Shown: positions 44,266 through 53,657, counted from the stretch's first letter. The stretch: 64,000 bases of DNA from Acidobacteriota bacterium (GCA_019239425.1 JAFAZX010000026.1:62001-126000); one strand, 5' to 3'. Notes: generated by a model not told the origin, from the sequence alone. A program made the numbers and translations.

Positions 44266-46974
44266 GTGCGCCCTCTTCTCAAGCTACTCCTCCTCGGGCT
44301 GGCATTCATGACGCTGACGCACTCGGAAGTCGCGGCGCAGACTCTCGGCCCGGGCGTCCCGCGCGAGCTGGCGCGCTGGCGCGCGGAGCACTACCGCGAC
44401 GTGCGTTACAAACTCGACGTCATGCTCCGGCCCGGGGCCGAGAGTCTGGAAGGGCGTCTGAAGGTTTCGGTCACGCTCGACGCCGCGGCCGGCGACCTCG
44501 TGCTCGACTGGCGCTCGATGAAGAGGGACGAGGACGTGGGCTCGCGCGTCAGCGGAATTAAAGTCAACGGACGCGCGGCGGCGGACACGCGGTTCGAGAA
44601 CGAGCACATCCGTATCCCGCGCGCGAATTTGAAAGTCGGCGCGAACGAAGTCGAGCTGAGCTTCGAGTCGCCCATCAGCAACGCGGGCAGCGCCGTCACG
44701 CGCTACCTCGACCGCGAGGACAACTCCGAGTACGTCTACACGCTCTTCGTCCCCTCGGACGCGAGCACGGCGTTCCCGTGCTTCGACCAGCCCGACCTCA
44801 AGGCGCGCTTCACGCTCCGCGTCACCGCGCCCGAGGAGTGGCAGGTCGTCTCGAACACCGAGGGCGTCGTCCTCCGCGAGTTCGACGAGACGCCCGGAGG
44901 GCTGCCGCAGTCGCCGCCCGCCGGGATGCTCTGGCACGCGTTCCCCGAGACTGAGCCGCTCAGCACCTACCAGTTCGCCTTCGCCGCCGGGCCGTTCGTC
45001 GAGTTCAGGAACATGGCCTCGCCGTTCAAGACGAGCCTTTTCGTCCGCAGGTCGAAGGCCGAACGCGCGAAGAAAGAGATGGAAGAGGTCTTCCGCATCA
45101 ACGGCGCGGGCGTGAAGTTCTTCGAGGAGTACTTCGGGCACAGGTTCCCCTTCCCGAAGTACGACCTCATCCTCATCCCCGAGTTCGCCTACGGCGGCAT
45201 GGAGCACGCGGGCGCGACCTTCCTCCGCGAGGACGGCGTGCTCTTCCCCTCCGACCCGACCTCGGCCGATACCGCCGCGCGCGCCGAAGTCATCCTCCAC
45301 GAGGCCGCGCACCAGTGGTTCGGCGACCTGGTCACGATGCGCTGGTTCGACGACCTCTGGCTGAAAGAAGGCTTCGCGACCTTCATGGCCTACAAGGCGT
45401 TCGAGCGCGCGATGCCGCAGCTCGACGCGTGGAAGGTCTTCCACCTGCGCACCAAACCGCTCGCGTATCTGACCGACGTGACGAAGGGCACGACGCCCAT
45501 CTGGCAGGAGATCGCGAACCTCTCGGCGGCGAAGTCCGCCTACGGGAACATCGTCTACCGCAAGGCGCCCTCGATGCTCAGGCAGGCCGAGTTCTACTTA
45601 GGCTCCCGCGAGTTCCGCGACGCCGTCCGACTCGTCATCAGAGAGCACGCCTACGCGAACGCGACGTGGGAGGACCTGGTCGGCGCGTTCGAGCGCACTT
45701 CGGGTCGGAAGCTGGACGCGTGGGCCGCGGCGTGGGTCAGGCGGCGCGGGATGCCGGACGTGCGCGTCCGCTGGACGGCGAACCGGCGCGGCCTCGTCAA
45801 CGGCTTCGCGGTCGAGGAGCGCGACGCGCTCGGCGAAGGCGGCTCGTGGCCGATGCGCCTGAAGGTCTTGCTCGCGCGCGGGGCGCCGGGGGCGGAGCCC
45901 GAGACGCTGACCGTCACGCTCCCCGGCGCGGGCGCGACGAAAGTCCCTGCGGCCCTCAACACGCGGCGGCCGGCCTTCGTCTTCGCCAACTTCGAGGACT
46001 ACGGCTACGGGCGCTTCCTGCTCGACGACGAGAGCCGCGCGTACGTCGTCAAGAACATGGGCGGGGTGAAGGACGACTTCCTGCGCGCGCTGCTTTGGGG
46101 CTCTCTGTGGGAGTCCGTGCGCGAGGCCGAGATGGCGCCCGCGGACTTCATCGAGCTTGCGATCAGCCACGCCGCCCGCGAGACGGACGACGTGATGCTC
46201 GCCTTCGTCCTCGCGCGCGTGCAGACGGCGTTCACGCGCTTCCTCTCCGAAGCGCAAGCTGCGGCGCTGGCCCCACGGCTCGAACGCGCGCTCTACGAGG
46301 GAATGATGAAGGGCGCGACCGCCGGCCAACGCATCACGTACTTCCGCACCTTCCGCGAGGTCGCGACCACGGACGACGCGCTCGGCGTCCTGACCGACAT
46401 CTTCGCCGAGCGCCTGAAAGTCCCCGGCATGACCGTGCGCTCGCGCGACCGCTTCGACATCGCGCGCGCCGTCATCGTCGCCAAGGGTTACGGCGGGAAG
46501 GAGCTTGACCGGAAGGCCGCGCGCTTCATGATCGGCCTCGCCTCCGCGCAGGATCAGAGCGACGACGGCCGCCGCTACGCCTACGCCGCCGAGGCTGCGA
46601 TGCCGGACGTGGAGACGAAGAGGCGGTACTTCGAACAGTTCCTCGACGACCGCGAAGTCCCCGAGAGCTGGGTCGAGGCGGGCCTCGGCCCCTTCAACAC
46701 GCCGCGGCAGTCCGGGTACACGTTCGCCTACCTTGAGCCGGCGCTCCGGGAGCTGCCGACGCTCAAGCGCACGCGCAAAATCTTCTTCGTCCACGGCTGG
46801 CTCGCGGCCTTCATCGGCGGGCAGTGCGACGCGCGCGCCGTCGGCGTCGTCCGCGACTTCCTCGCCCGCGAGCAGACGCTCGACCGAGACCTGCGCCTCA
46901 AGATTCTCGAAGCGGCCGACGGGTTAGAGCGCTGCGTCCGCGTCCGCGAGAAGTTCGCCGCCGCCGCGCCGTGA
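44266..46974 (+). CDS. M1-family aminopeptidase, secreted
   Basis: A 902-residue gluzincin aminopeptidase. Signal peptide about 1-24; N-terminal saddle domain; the exopeptidase motif usually GAMEN reads GGMEH; zinc site H345-E346-xx-H349 with E368 after 18 residues (HEAAHQWFGDL...WLKEGFA); SAYGNIVYRKAPSML carries the transition-state Tyr. An ERAP1-like helical C-terminal domain fills 560-900. Start is GTG with AAAGGAG upstream. It removes N-terminal residues from peptides, probably working with the secreted subtilases. The GGMEH variant is common in bacterial M1 paralogues. Confidence 0.94.
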   Translation: MRPLLKLLLLGLAFMTLTHSEVAAQTLGPGVPRELARWRAEHYRDVRYKLDVMLRPGAESLEGRLKVSVTLDAAAGDLVLDWRSMKRDEDVGSRVSGIKVNGRAAADTRFENEHIRIPRANLKVGANEVELSFESPISNAGSAVTRYLDREDNSEYVYTLFVPSDASTAFPCFDQPDLKARFTLRVTAPEEWQVVSNTEGVVLREFDETPGGLPQSPPAGMLWHAFPETEPLSTYQFAFAAGPFVEFRNMASPFKTSLFVRRSKAERAKKEMEEVFRINGAGVKFFEEYFGHRFPFPKYDLILIPEFAYGGMEHAGATFLREDGVLFPSDPTSADTAARAEVILHEAAHQWFGDLVTMRWFDDLWLKEGFATFMAYKAFERAMPQLDAWKVFHLRTKPLAYLTDVTKGTTPIWQEIANLSAAKSAYGNIVYRKAPSMLRQAEFYLGSREFRDAVRLVIREHAYANATWEDLVGAFERTSGRKLDAWAAAWVRRRGMPDVRVRWTANRRGLVNGFAVEERDALGEGGSWPMRLKVLLARGAPGAEPETLTVTLPGAGATKVPAALNTRRPAFVFANFEDYGYGRFLLDDESRAYVVKNMGGVKDDFLRALLWGSLWESVREAEMAPADFIELAISHAARETDDVMLAFVLARVQTAFTRFLSEAQAAALAPRLERALYEGMMKGATAGQRITYFRTFREVATTDDALGVLTDIFAERLKVPGMTVRSRDRFDIARAVIVAKGYGGKELDRKAARFMIGLASAQDQSDDGRRYAYAAEAAMPDVETKRRYFEQFLDDREVPESWVEAGLGPFNTPRQSGYTFAYLEPALRELPTLKRTRKIFFVHGWLAAFIGGQCDARAVGVVRDFLAREQTLDRDLRLKILEAADGLERCVRVREKFAAAAP

Positions 46975-47036
46975 TAAAATCGGCCACGACCGAAATCCAA
47001 CTTTGAGGGACGCCGCCACGACCCGGGAGTAAAAAG

Positions 47037-47624
47037 ATGGCTACCGAAGTCTTAGAGCAGCCGACCGAAGAACGCCTCATCCGACGCCGAGCGTCCGTCG
47101 AAGAGTTCTGGTCGCTCCCCGAGTCCGTTCTTCCCACCGAGTACATCGACGGGGAGATCATCATGGCACCTTCACCGACCGTCCCACATCAAATCGTTGC
47201 CGGGAACATCTACTACGCGCTGAGAACCTTCGTTCAAGGTAAGGAGGGAGGCGGCTGGGTTTTCTGCTCGCCGCTGGATGTGGTGCTGCCGACCGGCGAG
47301 GTGGTTCAGCCGGACGTTTTCTTCCTCAACGCCAGACAGACCGAGCGCACGCACAAGACCGATAGAGTCAGGGAGGTGCCGCCTTTCCTGATTGAAATTC
47401 TTTCGCCCGGTTCGATTACACACGACACCATCAGAAAGCGAGCGCTGTACGAGCGCATGGGCGTGCGTGAATACTGGATAGTTGATGTGAAGGAGCGCAA
47501 GGTTGCGCAGCTCGTCCTCCGCAAGAAGCATTACGTGCTGACGGAGTTGGGCGAGTCGGACGTGATTAAGGCATCGGTGCTCGCGGGGTTCGAGATGAAG
47601 GTGGGCGAGTTACTCGGCGGTTGA
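47037..47624 (+). CDS. Uma2/DUF820 family protein
   Basis: A 195-residue protein of the Uma2 (DUF820) family, a PD-(D/E)XK nuclease-like fold. Seen are YIDGEIIMAPSPTVPHQIV, then VVQPDVFFLN and FLIEILSPGS, which carry the Asp and ExK-like acidic residues, then RKRALYERMGVREYWIVD. Uma2 proteins are abundant in cyanobacteria, Chloroflexi and Acidobacteriota; some have been linked to mobile-element contexts, but no function is firm. Codons here are noticeably less GC-biased than in neighbours, suggesting later acquisition. The EEP gene starts 26 bases after its stop. Confidence 0.85.
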   Translation: MATEVLEQPTEERLIRRRASVEEFWSLPESVLPTEYIDGEIIMAPSPTVPHQIVAGNIYYALRTFVQGKEGGGWVFCSPLDVVLPTGEVVQPDVFFLNARQTERTHKTDRVREVPPFLIEILSPGSITHDTIRKRALYERMGVREYWIVDVKERKVAQLVLRKKHYVLTELGESDVIKASVLAGFEMKVGELLGG

Positions 47625-47650
47625 ACTTACGCGCAGGGGGCGGCGGGGAG

Positions 47651-48415
47651 ATGCTGAAGGACGGGCGGCTGCGGGTCGTCACCTACAACGTGCACAAGTG
47701 CATCGGGCTCGACCGGCGCGAGCGGCCCGGGCGCATCGCGGCCGTGCTGCGCGAGGTGGACGCCGACGTCGTCGCCTTGCAGGAGGTCGTGAGCATCGAG
47801 TCCGACTCCTCGCGCGAGGCGCACCAGGCGCGCTTCATCGCCGAGGAGCTGGGCTGCCGGTTCCACCTCGGCGAGAACCGCAGGCACCGCGGCGGCGCCT
47901 ACGGCAACGTCGTGCTCACCCGCCTTTCGGTCGCGCAGTGCCACAACTACGACATCACGTGGAAACATCAGGAGCCGCGCGGCGCGCTGCGCGTGGACTT
48001 GGAGCTGGGCGAGCCGTCCGCGCCCGTCCTCCACTTCTTCAACATCCACCTCGGCACCGCCTTCGTCGAGCGCCGCCACCAGGGCCGGAAGCTGTGCAGC
48101 GAGTCCGTCCTGCGCGACCCGAAGTTGTCTGGGCCGCGCGTCGTCCTCGGCGACTTCAACGAGTGGACGCACGGCCTCGCCTCGCGCCTGCTCTCGCAGG
48201 AGCTGCGCAGCGCCGACCTGCGCCAGCACCTCCGCACGCGCCGCACCTACCCCGGCCCGCTCCCCTTCATGCACCTCGACCACGTCTACTACGACCACAC
48301 GCTCACGCTCGAACGGCTCACGCTCCACCGCAGCCGCCTCTCGCTCGTCGCCTCCGACCACCTGCCGCTCGTCGCCGACTTCCGCCTCAACGCCGACCGA
48401 GGCCCGGCCCTTTAA
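47651..48415 (+). CDS. Endonuclease/exonuclease/phosphatase (EEP) family protein
   Basis: A 254-residue EEP-fold hydrolase. Conserved parts are RVVTYNVHKCIGLD (Asn), DVVALQEVVS (catalytic Glu), HFFNIHLGT, VVLGDFNEWT (Asp/Asn) and the end LVASDHLPLVADF (Asp-His pair). GGGGAG precedes the ATG at 47651; an earlier TTG at 47621 overlaps the Uma2 stop and adds a Gly-rich stretch. No signal peptide. Substrates in this family range from DNA ends to phospholipids and nucleotides. It stands 93 bases ahead of the protease cassette on the same strand and might belong to it. Confidence 0.88.
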   Translation: MLKDGRLRVVTYNVHKCIGLDRRERPGRIAAVLREVDADVVALQEVVSIESDSSREAHQARFIAEELGCRFHLGENRRHRGGAYGNVVLTRLSVAQCHNYDITWKHQEPRGALRVDLELGEPSAPVLHFFNIHLGTAFVERRHQGRKLCSESVLRDPKLSGPRVVLGDFNEWTHGLASRLLSQELRSADLRQHLRTRRTYPGPLPFMHLDHVYYDHTLTLERLTLHRSRLSLVASDHLPLVADFRLNADRGPAL

Positions 48416-48423
48416 AGAAAAAG

Positions 48424-48453
48424 CTGTCGCAGCCGTGGCCGGTCTGCTACTCT
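48424..48453 (+). promoter_or_regulatory. Weak candidate promoter of the protease cassette
   Basis: CTGTCG (48424-48429), 18-base spacer, TACTCT (48448-48453), 56 bases before the first cassette gene. Poor -35 match; if unused, the cassette would be co-transcribed with the EEP gene. Confidence 0.3.
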
Positions 48454-48508
48454 TAGTCGCTCCGAAGCGCCGACGGTTCCACACCTCATTCAACAGGAGA
48501 CTTGGGAG

Positions 48509-50824
48509 ATGGCCTGGGACGATGCCCCCTCTTTCGAAGACGAGTTGAAGGCCGCGCTGGACGTGTTCGACTGGTCGGCGGCGGCCGACATCTGCGACCG
48601 CCTCGTCCGGCGCATCCACGACGAGCCGCAGGGCTTCCCCGAGGGGAGGGCGCGGACGTGCCTCTCGCTGCTGCGGCGCAAGCGCCTCTTCAAGCTCGTG
48701 ACGCAGGTGGCCGAGGCGCTGCTCGCCTCGGGGCGGCGCACGCCGCTCATCCGGCGGCAGTACGCGCAGGCGCTCATCGACCGCGGCCTCTTCAACGCGC
48801 CGGAACTCGTCCTCCAGTCCGTGCTCCACGACTCGCACCTCGACGAGCAGGAGGAGAAGGAGGCGCGCGGACTCATGGGCCGGATTTACAAACAGCTCTA
48901 CGTGGACGTTCACGAGCTGCTCGGCGCCGACGCCGGGCGCGCGGAGCGCCCGCGCCTGCACAAGTACCTGCGGCGCGCGATGAGCGAGTACCAGGCCGGC
49001 TACCGCCTCGACCCGTGGAACAACTACTGGCACGGCATCAACGCCGTCGCGCTGCTGGCCCGCGCCGAGCGCGACGGCCTCTCCATCGCGGGCGTCCCCG
49101 ATTACAGGAAGCTCGCGCAGGACATCCGCGGCACGTTCGAAGGGCGCGCGGGGCAAACGTCGAAGGCCGTCGACGGGGCCGTGTCGAAGCGCGGGCTCGA
49201 CGCCTGGGAGCTGGCGACCATGTTGGAGGCGCTGATCGCCCTCGGCGAGTACGGGGAGGCGAGGGCGTACGCGCTGGAGTACGCCGCGCACCCCGAAGCC
49301 GACGCCTTCGAGATCGCCAGCACGATGCGCCAACTGGAGGAGGTCTGGCAGCTCACGGAGTCGGAGCCGCCCGGCTCCCTGCTCCTCCCGATCTGCCGCG
49401 CCGCCCTGCTCCAGCGCGAGGGCGGCGCCTTCCGCATCAGCCCCGACTCCGCCGCGCGCGATTTGAGCAACATCGAAGAGGCCGAGTCGACGCCCTCCGA
49501 GGTGCTCGGCGGCTACAGGGAGGCGCTCAGGTGCTCGCGCGCCGTCGCGCGCATCGAGAGCCGGGAAGGCGTCGGGCGCGGCACGGGCCTGCTCGTCCGC
49601 CCCGAAGACTTCCTCCCGCCGGGCTACCCGCGCGAGGCCGGCGGCGTGCTGCTCTTGACGAACGCTCACGTCGTCAGCCCCGTCCCCTTCCCGACCGCGC
49701 TCAAACCGTCCGAGGCGTTGGCCGTCTTCCAGTTGACCAACCAGCGTTACGAGGTCGGCGAGGTCGTCTGGTCTTCGCCGCCCGACGAGCTGGACGCGGC
49801 GCTCCTCACGCTGAGGGGCGGCGCGCCCGAGGCCGAGCCCTTGCGCCTCGCGGAGCGTTGGGAGGGCGGCGAGGACGTGCCCAAACGCGCGGTCGTCATC
49901 GGCCACCCGGGCGCGCCCGACTCGCGCTTCTCGCTCAAGGCCGGCGGCGACGACGAGCGCTTCTCATTCCAGGACGCGGTGCCGACCGGCGCCGACCACA
50001 ACTACCTCCGCTACACGACGCCGACGCCGGCCGGCAGCTCCGGCAGCGCCGTCTTCGACCCGCGCGACTGGAGCGTCATCGCGCTTCATCACAGCGGGCG
50101 CGGCGGCGGCGAGGCCACGCACGCCAACGAGGCCGCTCCGCTGCCCGCCATCCGCGCGGCCGCACGCGAGTCTCTCTCGGCCGGCCGCGCGGCCGCCACG
50201 CGCGGCGGCCGCGGCTACTCGGCGAAGAGCATGCCGCGCGCGCGCGTCATGACGAGCGCGATGCCCCCCACCCCGGGGCCGCCGCCGCAGGCCGCGCCGC
50301 GCTTCTACTTCGCGCTGGAAGGCGAAGGCGCGCGCGGCAGGGTCGTGCGCCTCGGCGCCGACGTCGACTTCGTCTTCGACTACTCCGTCCCGCCGGTCGT
50401 CGGCGTCATCGCGACGGTCGAGAAGGCCGAGGGGCTGGAACAGGCGAGGCGGACTCTGACGCCTTTGGGCGTGACGGTCGCGCCCGTCGGCTTCGGCTTC
50501 AGGAATGAGAGGGACGCGGGCCGCCGCGTGATGAACTTCTACGACGGCGGCGCGCGCGCCGATAGGCTGCGCTTCGAGCTGCGCGCCGACGGGGCCGAGC
50601 CCGCGAACGGGGCCGGCTTCCACGTCATCTTCGACGCGCGCGGCCACATCCTCTACCAGCTCTTCCTGCCCGTGCGGCTCGCCGCCGACTTCTCGGACGT
50701 CGAGGAGGACGAGATGCCGCCGCTCTCGCTCGACCTCGACCAGCTCAACGCCTACGCCGAGACGGCCGCGGACGACGCGCGCGCGCTGGACGCCGCCGTC
50801 GAGGAGGTTCTCTCCCATGCCTGA
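48509..50824 (+). CDS. TRAFs-binding-domain / trypsin-like serine protease
   Basis: A 771-residue cytoplasmic multidomain protein. Residues 1-330 are helical and match the TRAFs-binding (MAP3K-type, TPR-like) domain through KEARGLMGRIYKQLYVD and YWHGINAVALLARAE. Residues 340-555 are a trypsin-like domain with H387 (LLLTNAHVVS), D429 (DELDAALLTL) and S511 (TPAGSSGSAVF). A Pro/Ala linker follows and then a beta-rich C-terminal domain (about 590-735) that I cannot name. No signal peptide. AGGAG is nine bases before the ATG. The CHAT gene begins inside its last eight bases. Family combinations like this are known from predicted bacterial conflict and signalling systems; the exact role is inferred. 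Confidence 0.85.
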   Translation: MAWDDAPSFEDELKAALDVFDWSAAADICDRLVRRIHDEPQGFPEGRARTCLSLLRRKRLFKLVTQVAEALLASGRRTPLIRRQYAQALIDRGLFNAPELVLQSVLHDSHLDEQEEKEARGLMGRIYKQLYVDVHELLGADAGRAERPRLHKYLRRAMSEYQAGYRLDPWNNYWHGINAVALLARAERDGLSIAGVPDYRKLAQDIRGTFEGRAGQTSKAVDGAVSKRGLDAWELATMLEALIALGEYGEARAYALEYAAHPEADAFEIASTMRQLEEVWQLTESEPPGSLLLPICRAALLQREGGAFRISPDSAARDLSNIEEAESTPSEVLGGYREALRCSRAVARIESREGVGRGTGLLVRPEDFLPPGYPREAGGVLLLTNAHVVSPVPFPTALKPSEALAVFQLTNQRYEVGEVVWSSPPDELDAALLTLRGGAPEAEPLRLAERWEGGEDVPKRAVVIGHPGAPDSRFSLKAGGDDERFSFQDAVPTGADHNYLRYTTPTPAGSSGSAVFDPRDWSVIALHHSGRGGGEATHANEAAPLPAIRAAARESLSAGRAAATRGGRGYSAKSMPRARVMTSAMPPTPGPPPQAAPRFYFALEGEGARGRVVRLGADVDFVFDYSVPPVVGVIATVEKAEGLEQARRTLTPLGVTVAPVGFGFRNERDAGRRVMNFYDGGARADRLRFELRADGAEPANGAGFHVIFDARGHILYQLFLPVRLAADFSDVEEDEMPPLSLDLDQLNAYAETAADDARALDAAVEEVLSHA

Positions 50825-52037
50825 GCAAGCCACGCTGACGATTCACGACGTGGGGTCGCAGATTCGCGCCACCTGCCTCGTCGGGCCGCCCGACGAAGAC
50901 CCGGACGAGTACGTCGCTGTCCTCACGAGGGATCGCGCCAGCCTCGCCACGCTCATCGGCAGCATCAAGAAGGCCATCCCGGGCGAGACGACGAGCATCT
51001 GGGCCGGGCTCAAAGACCCGCTGGCCGCGCCCGCCGCGGGCCTCGTCACGCAGCGCTTCAAGGAGTGCATGGAGCTGACCATCGAGGAGGGCTCGAAGCT
51101 CTACGCCGAGCTGAGCGACCACGGCCTCGGCGACATCCTGAGGCGGCTCGACCAGATGCCCGACGGCAGCCGCCTGCGCGTCTCGACCGACTGCGCCTTC
51201 CTGCCGTGGGAGATTCTCTACCCCGAGCCGTTCTCTTCGGGCACGCCCGAGCGCTTCCGGCCCGCGCCCGCCGAGCCGCGGAAGCTCTGGGGCTACCGCT
51301 TCGTCACGAGCTACAACCTGCTGGAGACGGGCCAGACCAACGTGAAGTGGGGCGAGCTGCGCGCGGCGCACAGGTCGGGGCCGCCCTACGTCAGCGTGAA
51401 CCTCAACACCACCATCGAGGACTCGTTCACCAACCGCCCCTTCCACCCCATCAAGCACCACCTCGACTTTTTCACGAGCCGGCTGGGCGGCGCGCAGTCG
51501 GGCGAGGTCAACGACTCGCCGGACGAAATCTACGAGCAGCTCTACGCGCCCGAGCAGCAGCCGACGCTCCTCTACCTCTACTGCCACGGCACCAACACCA
51601 ACCCGTACGCGCCCGGCAACGAGGAGCTGCTGGAGATCGACGCCGACGTGCGGATCAAGCCCGTCAACCTCAGCTCCTCGAAGGGCGAGTACGCGCGCGC
51701 CCCCGTCATCTTTCTCAACTCGTGCACGAGCGGCCAGCCCTCGCCGCTCTCCTTCAGCTCCTTCCACTCCGCCTTCCGCGGCAAGAAGGCCATCGGCCTG
51801 ATCGGCACCGCCATCGAGATGCCGGCCACCTTCGGGGCGGCCTTCGGGTGCGAGCTGATCAACCGCTACCTCGCGGGGCAGCAGCTCGGCGTCGCCATCT
51901 ACGCCCTGCGCCGCGAGCTGGTCGAGCGGGGCATCCCGCTCGCGCTCTTCTACTCCCTGCAGTGCCCGGCCGAGCTGAGCGCCCCGGCCGCCGCGCAGCC
52001 GCAGGCCGCGACCCCAACACAGGAGGCTACCCCTTGA
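50817..52037 (+). CDS. CHAT-domain (caspase-like) protease
   Basis: A 406-residue protein with a C-terminal CHAT caspase-like domain. The catalytic dyad is H257 in LLYLYCHGTN and C303 in VIFLNSCTSG; CAFLPWEILYPEP (126-138) is the typical CHAT N-terminal marker, and IGLIGTAIEMPATFGAAFG and YALRRELVERGIPLALFYS are late motifs. The first 100 residues form an uncharacterised N-terminal domain. Start overlaps the protease gene upstream by eight bases and its stop overlaps the next start by four. CHAT proteases are usually kept inactive until a partner or signal releases them, as in the TPR-CHAT protease of type III-E CRISPR; here the trypsin-like protein is the obvious partner. Confidence 0.88.
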   Translation: MPEQATLTIHDVGSQIRATCLVGPPDEDPDEYVAVLTRDRASLATLIGSIKKAIPGETTSIWAGLKDPLAAPAAGLVTQRFKECMELTIEEGSKLYAELSDHGLGDILRRLDQMPDGSRLRVSTDCAFLPWEILYPEPFSSGTPERFRPAPAEPRKLWGYRFVTSYNLLETGQTNVKWGELRAAHRSGPPYVSVNLNTTIEDSFTNRPFHPIKHHLDFFTSRLGGAQSGEVNDSPDEIYEQLYAPEQQPTLLYLYCHGTNTNPYAPGNEELLEIDADVRIKPVNLSSSKGEYARAPVIFLNSCTSGQPSPLSFSSFHSAFRGKKAIGLIGTAIEMPATFGAAFGCELINRYLAGQQLGVAIYALRRELVERGIPLALFYSLQCPAELSAPAAAQPQAATPTQEATP

Positions 52038-53437
52038 GCGACAAGCCGGTCACACTCATCGTCAGCGACCTACACGTCGGCGGCGGGATCAACGACCCCG
52101 GCGACGACCACGTCTACCAGAACGACCAGTTCCGCCGCTTCATCGACGAGGCCGCCAACTCCGACGACGGCCGCGCGGGCCGCGTCGAGCTGTTCGTCAA
52201 CGGCGACTTCCTGGAGTTCGCGCAGGTGCGCCCGGACGTCTACACGCTCGGCTCGGCCGAGTACTGGTGCTCGGAGGCCGAGTCGGTCTCCAAGCTCGAC
52301 TCCATCCTCGGGGGTCACGCCGACATCTTCGAGGCGCTCGGGCGCTTCGCCGGGCGCGGCAACCGCGTGACGATGGGCGCCGGCAACCACGACGTCGACC
52401 TCTACTGGGCCGACGTGCAGAAGAAGATTCGCGCCGCCGCGCCCGGCGTCGAGTTCGAGACGGGCAAGGACATCTCGAAGCGCCACGGCGGCCGGCTCGT
52501 CGTCGGCCACGGCCACATGATCGACCCGGCCAACAGCTTCAAGAACTGGGCCGACCCCTTCGTCGTGCGCAAAGGCCGCGGCGGCAAGGACGAGCTGCGC
52601 CTGGAGATGTGCCCCGGCACGCTCTTCATGGTCAAGTTCGTCAACGGCCTGGAGGATCGCTATAAGTTCTCCGACAACATGAAGCCGATCACGGCGCTCG
52701 CGCGCCTGCTCTTCAAGGAGCAGCGCTGGGGCTTCGCCGTGGCCGCGTGGTCGTTCCTCCTCTTCGTCGCCCGCCACCCGACGAAGGCTTTGAGTGCCGA
52801 AGACCGGAAGCTGGTGGGCGCGGCCTCCATCGGCTCGCAGGTAATGACCGAGATCGCCGTCAACCCCGACTTCCTCGCGCGCGTGACCGAGGCCTACCGG
52901 CAGGTCGTCAACCCCGCGGCGACCGAGGCGGACGTGGCCGAGGCGCTCAGCACCGAGAAGGCCGTCTCCGAATTCATCACGCGGCTCATGGTCGAGGGGA
53001 TTCCGACCGAGCGCTGGGAGAGCCTCTTCGACGTGGCCGCGCCCGCGACGCTCAGCGCCGGGGGCAAGGGCGAGACGCTCTCCATCGTCCGCGCCGGGAT
53101 GGCGCACGACAAGGAGGAGCTGCGGCAGGAGGCCGAGAACCATCTCGCGCAGGAGGGCGTCGAGGTCGTCGTCTTCGGCCACACGCACCAGCCCGACGAG
53201 TGGCGCGGGCCGAACAACGACCTGGAGGGCGGCTACTTCAACCCCGGCTCCTGGACGCGCTACGTGGACGTGACCGACATGGCCGACCTCAAGATCGAAG
53301 ACCTCGAGCACGAGGAGGACTTCCCCTACCAGCTCAACTACGTCCGCGTCGAGGAGACCTCTTCCGGCTCGCTGCGCGCCGAGATGAAGTGCTTCGAGGA
53401 GGCCAGCGGCGAGCGCTTCGCCCCGAAGCCACACTAA
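52034..53437 (+). CDS. Calcineurin-like metallophosphoesterase
   Basis: A 467-residue metallophosphoesterase. The metal and active-site motifs are complete: SDLHVGG (D-x-H), NGDFLEF (GD), GAGNHDVD (GNHD), GHGHMI and FGHTHQPDEW (GHTH). A long helical insert (about 190-360) without recognised motifs lies between GHGH and GHTH. Start is TTG at 52034, overlapping the CHAT stop (TTGA), with a perfect AGGAGG seven bases before it; no ATG fits. It may act on nucleotides, nucleic-acid ends or phosphoproteins, possibly removing a signal or carrying out the effector step of the cassette. Confidence 0.9.
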   Translation: MSDKPVTLIVSDLHVGGGINDPGDDHVYQNDQFRRFIDEAANSDDGRAGRVELFVNGDFLEFAQVRPDVYTLGSAEYWCSEAESVSKLDSILGGHADIFEALGRFAGRGNRVTMGAGNHDVDLYWADVQKKIRAAAPGVEFETGKDISKRHGGRLVVGHGHMIDPANSFKNWADPFVVRKGRGGKDELRLEMCPGTLFMVKFVNGLEDRYKFSDNMKPITALARLLFKEQRWGFAVAAWSFLLFVARHPTKALSAEDRKLVGAASIGSQVMTEIAVNPDFLARVTEAYRQVVNPAATEADVAEALSTEKAVSEFITRLMVEGIPTERWESLFDVAAPATLSAGGKGETLSIVRAGMAHDKEELRQEAENHLAQEGVEVVVFGHTHQPDEWRGPNNDLEGGYFNPGSWTRYVDVTDMADLKIEDLEHEEDFPYQLNYVRVEETSSGSLRAEMKCFEEASGERFAPKPH

Positions 53438-53470
53438 GGCGATTCATTCGGGCGGATACTGCTCAAACGA

Positions 53471-53547
53471 TTTCACCACAGAGGCACAGAGGCACAGCTT
53501 GAAGACCATAGCTCAAGAAGCTGTGCCTCTGTGTCTCTGTGGTGAAA
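53471..53547. repeat. Palindromic repeat family R1, copy 7
   Basis: Arms 53471-53500 and 53518-53547 with CACAGAGR octamers. It begins 34 bases after the metallophosphoesterase stop and probably ends the cassette transcript. Confidence 0.85.
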
Positions 53548-53657
53548 CTCCTTCCCGGCCCACCCGGCTCACTTGTGCGCGAGCACGACCGGCTCCTCGC
53601 GGATTACCCATCACTCTCTTTTGCCTTTTCCCTTTTGCCTCTGGTAATTTCCCGCCG
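53548..53657 (+). other. Pyrimidine-rich leader upstream of the rhodanese gene
   Basis: Contains CTTTTGCCTTTTCCCTTTTG (around 53617-53636), a run of TTTTGCC-type heptamers without a complementary arm: it looks like half of another heptamer palindrome. No ribosome site precedes the rhodanese ATG. Confidence 0.4.
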
